20,164 nucleotides of DNA, taken from NCBI RefSeq assembly GCF_000003815.2, contig NC_049995.1:15632811-15652974 (forward strand), given 5' to 3'. A program made the translations under genes and the position numbers. Shown here piece by piece: positions 16,701-20,164 of this stretch; the stretch's first letter is position 1; each line of letters starts with the position of its first letter. The notes under the pieces are model-generated. The model saw nothing but the letters and a program-made list of their open reading frames with translations, was not told where the DNA came from and did no database searches. This DNA is from Branchiostoma floridae. Its lineage: Eukaryota; Chordata; Leptocardii; Amphioxiformes; Branchiostomatidae.

Positions 16701-18031
16701 AGCCAAACACACACCTAGGCCGGCTTCACTCCTCTGGCAGCTTTTGATACTATCTTATGCTACCGTTGGATCTGCTTGGAGATTAACCCCAGGCCACTTA
16801 TTTGGCTTTAGAAAAAGATTTCAAGATCATCAAGATGGAGAAAGAAGTACAGAAACGTAATTGGTAATTAAGCAAACATTTGTAAACACACACACGTACC
16901 TGAGACTTCCCGGACACCATTTCAGGAATAACGGTCGCCAGTAAGGCGGAAATGGTCACACCGTTGATGCTCTCAACGTCATCTATTGCCACATTGGACA
17001 GCCCTTCCATAATCTTGTCAACAACCTGTAAAATGCAAGTTACAAATCAATGACTGCAACGATATAAGAAAAAATTTCACCAAGCTGTTTAAAAGTAACC
17101 TTTTGTAATATCGAAGTAGTACATTTAACAGCCAAGCTAAAGCTTGTATCCCGACATTATTCAAAGCATTTTGATCTCATTCGAGGGAGCACCAAAACGG
17201 GAAGCCACTCCAAATCCTGCCAGAATGAGGCAATAAGAATGGGTGCCGGGCACAAATATCAGGAATGCAGTGAGAATTTCTGGAATGCAATCTAATAGTA
17301 TAGTACACAACTACACATGTAATACGGATACCACGGAATATACAGACATTCAGACGGCAACCTCATGTGAAGGGGGTGTAAGGTCAATTGGAATAGCCTG
17401 GTATCCAGCCGTAATATATGAATGAATGAAGACCTTTATTGTACAGTTTTGCCCAACCGAGCTAAATACAGGTCACAACAAGTCAAGATATATACATACA
17501 AAAGTATCACAAATCTAGTCTGACACAAAAGTTCGGCTTCTTCTCGCTTCTTGGTAATGGTGAAAATGTAGGACTGTATGGGTCGCTATTGTCGGTTTGA
17601 TATAGCTCCCGAGTCTCTTCTCTCTCAAGAGACTCGGGAGCTATATTACGGCTGGATACCAGGCTACAATTGGAATCCCTACCCGAATGTGGATCAAATT
17701 TGGAAAATCCTTCATTCCGGTTGGTTCTGCTTGATTCCTGGGTGTGGTGTGAAGGGGCCTTTATTAAGAGCTTATCTTCATCGGAATGACTGCAAATGAG
17801 TACGTAGCAAAGTTGATTCTAATAGAAAGATATAGATATATCAACAGCAATTACCTCAATCGTATTTTCTCCTCTAAAAGCCAAAGCCCCGGTCACAGCC
17901 GAGGCAAATATGGATCCTTTAAACGCAGTCTGCGCGTCTCCTAACGCAAGTGTTCGGTAAAACTCGCCATCCGGGTACGGGAAGAATTTATCCAGGTAGC
18001 TCTGGAGCTGGGACATGGTCGGTGCATGTAT
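3966..18031 (-). CDS. Polycystin-1-family protein (GPS, PLAT, 11-span channel-like protein), 24 exons, 5'-partial
   Basis: Exons, in transcription order: 18031-17855, 17025-16900, 16260-16146, 15972-15887, 15337-15218, 14615-14466, 13942-13730, 13408-13120, 12768-12641, 12219-12001, 11621-11514, 11126-10948, 10720-10655, 10517-10410, 10123-9910, 9801-9624, 9076-8889, 8763-8677, 8310-8200, 8074-7805, 7454-7286, 6890-6651, 5417-5091, 4735-3966. Every junction is GT-AG and all phases match, giving 1545 residues and a stop. The order GPS, first span, PLAT, four spans, then a span, large extracellular loop and five spans gives 11 membrane segments, which is diagnostic of polycystin-1/PKD1-like/PKDREJ proteins. 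Known members sit in the plasma or ciliary membrane and sense or transduce signals, often paired with a TRPP channel subunit; the role here is inferred. I cannot assign orthology within the family, because the N-terminal ectodomain lies outside the window. Confidence 0.95.
5091..8074 (-). CDS. Polycystin channel module: S1, extracellular TOP domain and S2 (exons 8074-7805, 7454-7286, 6890-6651, 5417-5091)
   Basis: Exon 8074-7805 has a charged pre-helix (RQKSAEKRKRRAA), a span at about 996-1014, and the conserved polycystin sequence SYGERSPMALYMTQNVE. Exon 7454-7286 continues the extracellular polycystin domain with FWSWMTTGLMPALHVRSWYN. Exon 6890-6651 adds a Cys-rich, glycosylation-rich stretch with CSVPYSLSVADTQNY. 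Exon 5417-5091 contains the conserved core YIGGGYIAWLG, WLDENSRAVFIEFILYNP and NLFSVVSLVVEF, then span S2 at about 1268-1287. In TRPP/polycystin structures this roughly 230-residue loop forms the TOP lid over the pore. All four exons fit in phase (0, 0, 1, 1, then 1 into the last exon). Confidence 0.95.
5470..5670 (+). repeat. Composite dispersed repeat in the intron after exon 6890-6651
   Basis: The left part (about 5478-5530) contains, read on the minus strand, CCTGAGGAAGGTGATAGGTG, GTCACCAAAACGTTG and AATAAAAATC. This resembles 3'-terminal sequence found in some retroelements of aquatic animals; the class is not certain. The right part (5598-5660) is a copy of the GTTACTCAAGCAACT family. 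The remainder of this intron up to 5810 shows nothing I recognise. Confidence 0.5.
5810..6123 (+). pseudogene. Inverted duplicate of a polycystin PLAT exon and flanking introns, ending at a gap
   Basis: This plus-strand stretch matches, in inverse orientation, the gene segment 10515-10838. It includes a copy of the 66-bp PLAT exon at 5919-5984 with its GCAG acceptor and GTGAGT donor, the next intron, and the first two bases of the following exon (CCTGTAG|AT). The exon copy has Gln to His, one silent change, and a Cys TGT to TGA stop at 5977-5979. About ten to twelve differences occur in the 240 bases nearest the gap, with more further out. It is either an inverted genomic duplication now decaying, or an alternative haplotype fragment misplaced in assembly. 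Confidence 0.85.
6124..6223. other. Assembly gap of exactly 100 N
   Basis: One hundred N characters, the usual placeholder for a scaffold gap of unknown size. The gap starts two bases into a copied exon, so anything about the inverted duplication's far side is hidden. Confidence 1.
6224..6345 (-). repeat. Dispersed repeat copy, inverted (CCAAAAA / GTTACTCAAGCAACT family)
   Basis: On the minus strand it reads ACATCCAGGTAATAAGATAC, GCCAAAAAAGTTTACTC and GGATATGGTTTTGAAACGC. These are the same blocks as at 15470-15545 and, partly, at 5598-5660. It lies directly after the assembly gap, so its 3' end is cut off. Confidence 0.65.
6457..6630 (+). mobile_element. Old, diverged tRNA-derived SINE fragment
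   Basis: The stretch contains a degraded B-box-like GGTTCCGAGTTCAATACCC. It then has CCGTGCCCCC, TTGTGCCTTTGCAAAAGGTA and CTTTACACGACCTTCCTCAC, the same order and spacing as in the intact SINE at 19333-19831. After that it differs (GGTGTAAAAATGGGT and GAGAGGTAAAAG), which suggests a related subfamily. It ends about 20 bases before the splice donor at 6650. Confidence 0.7.
7661..7780. repeat. Degenerate (GAGT)n microsatellite
   Basis: Imperfect GAGT/GTGA repeats in the intron between exons 8074-7805 and 7454-7286, starting about 25 bases after the donor. A shorter tract of the same motif is at 9551-9571. Confidence 0.85.
8200..8310 (-). CDS. Polycystin linker exon of uncertain frame (37 codons)
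   Basis: The exon has an AG acceptor at 8312-8311 and a GTGTGT donor at 8199, and its length of 111 bp is a multiple of three. Splicing in phase 0 from 8677 and into 8074 forces a frame rich in Trp and Arg (residues 918-954). The neighbouring frame is also open and looks more like protein, with alternating polar and hydrophobic residues and pyrimidine-rich third positions. That frame, however, would need phase 1 at both ends and would run into a stop in the next exon. Skipping the exon also keeps the reading frame. It may be an alternative cassette or contain an unseen neighbour exon, so I trust the exon more than its exact reading. Confidence 0.5.
8503..8521. repeat. (TTG)n microsatellite
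   Basis: Six TTG units in the intron between exons 8763-8677 and 8310-8200; the rest of that 366-bp intron shows nothing. Confidence 0.85.
8677..10123 (-). CDS. Polycystin membrane spans 2-5 and acidic linker (exons 10123-9910, 9801-9624, 9076-8889, 8763-8677)
   Basis: Exon 10123-9910 starts with the conserved signature DMNDGHMWFS, then RPARSPFTRVQRLSCC, and enters a span at about 720-739. Exon 9801-9624 has a second span (about 767-788) followed by a Lys/Asp-rich cytosolic loop (DKKTDKKAQEAGADDRRKVK). Exon 9076-8889 has two more spans, including QPFKLLIVAVIFALISE. Exon 8763-8677 is a short acidic, Pro/Glu-rich linker (VEDDESPAEPLEPGEE). This four-span block matches the segment between PLAT and the channel domain in polycystin-1 proteins. 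Phases are 2, 0, 1, 0 as required. Parts of two of these exons are duplicated just upstream, at 10201-10270 and 9149-9216. Confidence 0.9.
9149..9245 (-). pseudogene. Partial copy of the exon 9076-8889, 140 bp upstream
   Basis: The segment repeats the first 68 bases of the membrane-span exon and about 28 bases of the preceding intron, with a period of 140 bp. The copied frame keeps the same 22 residues (WLLVWTASFVAAFFTVLYTL, then SF), and all four nucleotide differences are silent. The acceptor is CTCAAG instead of CTACAG. The copy lacks the second half of the exon and has no good donor, so it is probably not spliced in. Confidence 0.85.
9821..9869. repeat. (TGAG)n microsatellite beside a splice acceptor
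   Basis: Twelve tetramer units, with a short GGTG-variant block, lie in the intron between exons 10123-9910 and 9801-9624. The tract is about 20 bases upstream of the acceptor in transcription, where it reads CTCA repeats. Confidence 0.95.
10201..10270 (-). pseudogene. Degraded partial copy of the exon 10123-9910, 147 bp upstream
   Basis: After a good acceptor (TTGACTAG|) the minus strand encodes DMGDDHKCFLFVGHPTRS. This aligns with the start of the next exon, DMNDGHMWFSVVGRPARS, sharing D, M, D, H, F, V, G, P, R and S at matching positions. The frame then reaches TAA at 10201-10203. Intron sequence before the acceptor is also similar (TTGATAGACATTTCTTG against TTGATAGGCAGTTCTTT). Its phase-2 acceptor fits the preceding exon, so use of this copy would truncate the protein. 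Confidence 0.8.
10410..11621 (-). CDS. Polycystin PLAT domain (exons 11621-11514, 11126-10948, 10720-10655, 10517-10410)
   Basis: Residues about 560-665 form a PLAT/LH2 beta-sandwich. It opens with YVITVYTGFRGNAGTTAEV, continues with the VLGG strand, has the family signature LRVWHNNKGYSPGWFLS, and ends near TYFLCNRWLSVEEDDGK. In this family PLAT lies on the cytosolic side after the first span and binds lipids and partner proteins. The 66-bp exon 10720-10655 is too short to stand out as an open frame but is required. It supplies WFLSQIVVTN and its phase (2/2) joins TG|G and AG|A. Omitting it produces a stop codon at the junction. The last exon leads into a basic helix (PEDLKKFRNLFLAK) that links to the next membrane block. 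A degraded inverted copy of the 66-bp exon exists at 5919-5984. Confidence 0.95.
12001..12768 (-). CDS. Polycystin GPS motif and first membrane span (exons 12768-12641 and 12219-12001)
   Basis: The two exons encode residues 426-541. They contain Trp462 and Cys467, then the CRCDHLTKFAG motif, with Cys480, Cys482 and the HL/T tripeptide at 484-486. This is the canonical GPS pattern: in adhesion GPCRs and polycystin-1 the chain cleaves itself between Leu and Thr and the fragments stay associated. All key residues are present, so cleavage is expected (an inference from the motif). After a linker comes a hydrophobic segment at about 512-530, the first membrane span, followed by a basic stop-transfer stretch RKADRRDLLK. 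The intron splits the GPS between GCE and VGP in phase 0. Confidence 0.95.
12769..18031 (-). CDS. Polycystin exons 1-8 of the window: REJ/GAIN-like extracellular region
   Basis: Eight exons encode residues 1-426 of the visible protein. The first three (18031-17855, 17025-16900, 16260-16146) carry helical, Ala- and Val-rich sequence typical of the GAIN subdomain A/REJ C-terminal region of polycystin-1 proteins. The next exons (15972-15887, 15337-15218, 14615-14466, 13942-13730, 13408-13120) are beta-rich, with several N-glycosylation sequons (for example NRT, NES, NWT, NGT, NLT) and a CKDC pair in exon 13408-13120. All lie before the GPS cysteines, so they should be extracellular. Assignment to REJ/GAIN rests on position and character rather than on a motif I can name, so domain edges are approximate. 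Intron phases run 0,0,1,0,0,0,0,1. Confidence 0.8.
13975..14270 (+). mobile_element. LINE 3' end with C-terminal ORF remnant
   Basis: The plus strand encodes a C-terminal tail, LSNIDKSIFLMILDKPF to YIFNITKKREEAE, that resembles the end of CR1/L2-type LINE reverse transcriptase ORFs, then a stop at 14159-14161. A short 3' UTR follows and ends with ACAATAAAGGTCTTCATTCA, a poly(A)-like signal followed by ATTC tail repeats. The same terminus occurs inverted at 17419-17599 and 18946-19080. It sits in the intron between exons 14615-14466 and 13942-13730. The family name is an inference. Confidence 0.7.
15190..15217 (-). repeat. Transposon terminal sequence at an exon's splice donor
   Basis: The first bases of this intron on the minus strand, TAACGTTAGTTGACCTTTAT, match the terminal repeat of the element at 19174-19892 (TAACGTTAGTTCACCTTTAT) with a single difference. 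The donor GT of exon 15337-15218 directly adjoins this match. No partner repeat was found nearby. Confidence 0.5.
15460..15545 (-). repeat. Dispersed repeat copy, inverted (CCAAAAA / GTTACTCAAGCAACT family)
   Basis: On the minus strand it reads ACATCCAGGAAATAAGATGC, GCCAAAAATCAGTTACTCAA and GCAACTGGATATGAATTTGA, matching the copy at 6236-6345 block for block. The rest of this intron (15338-15886) shows nothing I recognise. Confidence 0.7.
16604..16795. mobile_element. Fold-back (inverted-repeat) element
   Basis: Left arm at about 16606-16664 and right arm at about 16728-16794 are inverse copies. Shared blocks are AGATAGTATCAAA with AGCTGCC, GGAGT, and the outer CAAGCAGAT with TTAATCT-like sequence. 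The centre, between the arms, carries TACCCAAAGGGAGTCATCAG. It looks like a non-autonomous fold-back element. No target duplication is clear. Confidence 0.65.
17392..17668. mobile_element. Palindromic MITE interrupted by a LINE fragment
   Basis: The outer arms TAGCCTGGTATCCAGCCGTA (from 17392) and its inverse (ending 17668) flank a 20-bp perfect hairpin at 17600-17619 and 17627-17646 with a 7-base loop, CTCTCTC. Removing 17419-17599 makes the left arm continuous (AATATA then GCTCCCGAG), giving one nearly perfect palindrome of about 90 bp. It lies in the intron between exons 18031-17855 and 17025-16900. Confidence 0.8.
17419..17599 (-). mobile_element. LINE 3'-end insertion inside the palindrome
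   Basis: Read on the minus strand it contains AAGAAGCGAGAAGAAGCCGA, which is similar to the C-terminal codons of the LINE copy at 13975-14270. It ends with TACAATAAAGGTCTTCATTC and an ATTC tail. It is flanked by ATATA at 17414-17418 and 17600-17604, a likely target duplication. The copy is 5'-truncated, as is normal for LINEs. Confidence 0.75.
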
Positions 18032-18341
18032 CTGCAATTAAAAAAGTCCGTTTTATATTAGAGTGACCTTTATGCAATGATACACGCAATTCTTTCACCA
18101 GTGCTCTCAATGCAGATTCACGATGTACACAGTTAACCAAAGACGAACTATTTATAATTGTATAATGACAGCCACAGACAACATTTTACAACAAGAACTA
18201 TGTGAGTTCGTGTACATGGGTTTGAAGAAGAGGGAAGAGATATGTTAACAATAGATATACTGTTATAGCATAGCTCTAGATGTTTAGTTTATCCAATTGT
18301 TTCCTTGTATCACTACATGTAATAGTACTTAGCCTTCAGTA

Positions 18342-18856
18342 CACTACCAAAAATGATTTTTGCTTGTTTTGCTTACCCCATGGACAATTCTTATATGAAG
18401 AAAAATATTCTTGCAGGAGTCAGGACTAAAATGTAGAATAAAATTCTAAGCAAAAGAAAATCTCAAAAAAATCTCAATTCTCATGCAAAGAACAATTTTC
18501 TTATTCTTCTTTGGTGAAGAAAATTTTTCTCACACCTTTTTCAGAATTTTCTGGAACTTTAAGCAAAATCTTCTTGTTTTTTTCTTATGATGCAAGAAAA
18601 AAATTCTAGAAATGCTTGCTTTTTTTATAACTCTTAAGAAATACAATAATTTTTGCTCTTGATGTCAGAAAATTATTCTTGGTGTAAGAATATTAATCTC
18701 AAAAAAGTCTAGAAAATTCAAGCAAAAATTTGCATGCCCCATGAACAATCACGTTTTTCTAAGATTTCTTGGGGACAGAATAACTTTCTTCCTGGAAGAT
18801 AAATTTTCTGTGAGGAAGAAAAACAAGATACACAAACAAAATCATTTTTGGTAGTG
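18342..18856. mobile_element. 515-bp TA-flanked terminal-inverted-repeat element (Tc1/mariner-type MITE)
   Basis: The ends are perfect inverse copies of 19-20 bp (CACTACCAAAAATGATTTT and its complement) and are flanked by TA at 18340-18341 and 18857-18858. The interior is AT-rich with many A-tract and T-tract inverted motifs (GAAGAAAATTTTTCT type). CCCCATG-ACAATC sequence recurs near both ends. No transposase frame exists, so it is non-autonomous. TA duplication points to the Tc1/mariner superfamily. Confidence 0.85.
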
Positions 18857-18945
18857 TACCCCATGTAACACAATCGAATTTTTGCATTTAGCCCAAAAGG
18901 GCATGCAGGACAGGAACATGATAGGAACCTAACTATACTGATGAA

Positions 18946-19080
18946 TAATGAATGAATGAATGAAGACCTTTATTGCACATTTTATGCCCCACTGGGCTAA
19001 GTACAGGTTAATAGTAACAAATGTAAACATGTAACAATCATACACATTTAAATGTAACGTCACATATAAACATCTAATTT
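18946..19080 (-). mobile_element. LINE 3'-end fragment
   Basis: On the minus strand it ends CAATAAAGGTCTTCATTCAT with an ATTC tail, preceded by a CCTGTACTTAGCCCAGTGGG block. This is the same family as at 13975-14270 and 17419-17599. It contains only 3' UTR. Confidence 0.7.
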
Positions 19081-19173
19081 ACTCTGGTAATTCGACTTCA
19101 TAATAATAGATCACACTGGAAGTGGAACTTTGTTAATGCTACAACACGATAAGAGTCAGACTACGTATGGATG

Positions 19174-19892
19174 TAACGCTAGTTCACCTTTATCCATAGG
19201 GTAACCTTTATCCGTTCTTTTTGAGAACTATGTATTTAGGGATACCAAGTCGACAGATAATGCAATATTTTGAAAATGGTACAATTTGAAATTACCGTCC
19301 ATCGACATAATATCACTGGATACCCTGTTTAGGTGGTGATCGCGTGGAGCAGCGGTAGCATATCCGGATTTGCACCGAGAGGTTGCGGGTTCGAATCCGC
19401 CTACCGTGCCACCGATCTTGTGCCCTTGGGAAAGGCACTTTACACGACTTTCCTCACTTTACTCAAGTGAAGAAAAAAGAGTCGTCCCTCGGATAGGACG
19501 TTAAATGGAGGTCCCGTGTATGGGGAGAGTCACACCCCATGCACGTTAAAGAACCCCCACATGTGCGATGGTGCGGTGTGGATGGAGCAAACCATTCTGT
19601 CTGGAGTTGGTGATTCACTACAAATCACCCGGACGGAGGCCTGGCGAACCTTCGTGTCGTATCAGCCACACGGTGATTTACATCATTCACCATGCCCCGG
19701 AGAGGAGATAGGCGCCACCAGGGGACTAAAAATGCCTATTGATACAGCACAACATGTTGTGCTGCCCCTACGGCTGATTAATCAGCCTACGGCTGATTAA
19801 AAGGCTATGGGACGAACGAACGAACGAACGAACCCTGTTTAGCAACACAACGGATATAGGTTACCCCGCGGATAAAGGTGAACTAACGTTAT
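19174..19892. mobile_element. Inverted-repeat element split by a SINE
   Basis: The left end (TAACGCTAGTTCACCTTTAT, then CCATAGGGTAACC and TTTATCCG) and the right end, read inversely (TAACGTTAGTTCACCTTTAT, then CCGCGGGGTAACC and TATATCCG), form terminal inverted repeats of about 43 bp. Removing the SINE and one target copy leaves an element of about 209 bp. No coding sequence is present, and the target duplication is not clear. Confidence 0.8.
19333..19831 (+). mobile_element. Intact tRNA-derived SINE, 499 bp
   Basis: The head resembles a tRNA: an A-box-like region at 19345-19359 and a perfect B box, GGTTCGAATCC, at 19388-19398. The body follows with TTTACACGACTTTCCTCAC, TCGGATAGGACGTTAAATGG and CACGTTAAAGAACCC, blocks reminiscent of deuterostome SINEs. 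The 3' end has two perfect palindromes and a (GAAC)n tail. An 11-bp target duplication, ACCCTGTTTAG, lies at 19322-19332 and 19832-19842. SINEs of this kind are transcribed by RNA polymerase III and moved by a partner LINE. The perfect duplication suggests a recent insertion. Confidence 0.9.
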
Positions 19893-19925
19893 ATATGAAG
19901 GCCTGTGTCGAGATGTAGCTATATA

Positions 19926-20090
19926 CAGTTAAACCTGTATTAGGGGCCACCTCTACAGAGGGGCCACCTGTCCATAGTGGCCACTTTTTGTCTGTCCCTT
20001 GGGTATTTTATCTACAAGTTGCCACCTCTATACAGAGGCCACCTGTCTATAGTGGCCACATTTGTCGGTCCCTATAGACAGGTTTGACTG
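19926..20090. mobile_element. 165-bp TA-flanked inverted-repeat element with an internal direct repeat
   Basis: The ends CAGTTAAACCTGTAT and, inversely, CAGTCAAACCTGTCT are flanked by TA (19924-19925 and 20091-20092). Inside are two copies of a unit of about 54 bp, at 19946-19999 and 20021-20073, each with GCCACCTCT, CAGAGG, CCACCTGTC and TAGTGGCCAC. TA duplication and the CAGT start fit the Tc1/mariner/pogo superfamily. It is non-coding. Confidence 0.85.
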
Positions 20091-20100
20091 TACAGATTAC

Positions 20101-20164
20101 CCACTTCAATCAGCGGCAGATCAAACTCAGTATACGCCCGTCCACAGTGGCGGCACGGACGGTA
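20101..20164 (-). CDS. Possible further upstream polycystin exon, cut by the window edge
   Basis: On the minus strand one frame is open from the right edge and encodes RAYTEFDLPLIEV, a pattern like the end of an REJ-type module. It is followed by a plausible donor, GG|GTAATC, at 20101/20100. The other two frames hit stops before the donor. The exon would end in phase 1, whereas the next recognised exon (18031) starts in phase 0. Either a further exon lies between them, which I could not find, or this is not an exon. A 165-bp transposon remnant starts only 8 bases inside the would-be intron. Confidence 0.3.

Noticed and set aside
17600-17646. Rho-independent terminator or microRNA hairpin
   Set aside because: The hairpin is the centre of a palindromic transposon remnant in a eukaryotic intron; its arms extend beyond a microRNA precursor design and no U-tract follows.
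18936-18965. Hammerhead ribozyme (CTGATGA followed by A-rich sequence)
   Set aside because: The required second stem and conserved GAAA at the correct spacing are absent; the sequence is simply the ATTC-type tail of a LINE.
19345-19410. A functional tRNA gene
   Set aside because: The B box is good, but the region does not fold into a full cloverleaf by eye and continues into a SINE body with a tail and target duplication.
19516-19800. 94-codon open frame on the plus strand
   Set aside because: It lies entirely inside the SINE body; SINEs do not encode protein.

Overview
This is a eukaryotic genomic window of about 20 kb. It is intron-rich, has GT-AG splice junctions, and is crowded with short transposon remnants. 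The gene content, the tRNA-headed SINE, the many palindromic miniature elements and the style of the introns suggest an invertebrate deuterostome, most likely a lancelet (Branchiostoma). That is an inference from pattern; no species marker is present.

The main content is one large gene on the minus strand, running from the right side of the window to a stop codon at 3966-3968. I could chain 24 exons between 18031 and 3966. The intron phases agree at every junction, giving 1545 codons of a polycystin-1-family protein. In order it encodes the C-terminal part of a REJ/GAIN-like extracellular region, a GPS autoproteolysis motif, a first membrane span, a PLAT domain, four more spans, then a polycystin channel module: one span, a large extracellular polycystin (TOP) domain, and five spans with a pore loop. 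The tail is short and acidic. The 5' end of the gene lies beyond the right edge. A possible further exon touches the edge at 20101-20164 but its phase does not join directly. Two AATAAA signals lie about 250 bases after the stop.

Left of this gene, also on the minus strand, are two well-formed exons of a gene I do not recognise: a first coding exon at 2079-2288 and a 90-codon exon at 172-441. They could belong together. The first exon and its upstream region lie in a 522-bp tandem duplication (2108-2629 and 2630 to about 3480) whose second copy carries a frameshift. Another tandem duplication of unknown content (period 514 bp) fills 659-1630.

The polycystin gene shows repeated partial exon duplication. 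A PLAT exon with its flanking introns has an inverted, stop-containing copy at 5810-6123, which ends exactly at a 100-N assembly gap. Truncated exon copies lie 140 bp and 147 bp upstream of their parent exons, at 9149-9216 and 10201-10270.

Introns carry clear mobile elements. These include a 499-bp SINE with an 11-bp target duplication inside an older inverted-repeat element (19174-19892); a 515-bp TA-flanked inverted-repeat element (18342-18856); a 165-bp TA-flanked element (19926-20090); a 325-bp TTA-flanked element with a recognisable empty site in the paralogous repeat (3128-3452); a LINE 3' end inserted into the arm of a perfect palindrome (17392-17668); and two other LINE 3' ends. I see no prokaryotic, viral or CRISPR content, and no clear evidence of a wholly new system. 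The most unusual material is the exon-fragment duplications and the nested elements.
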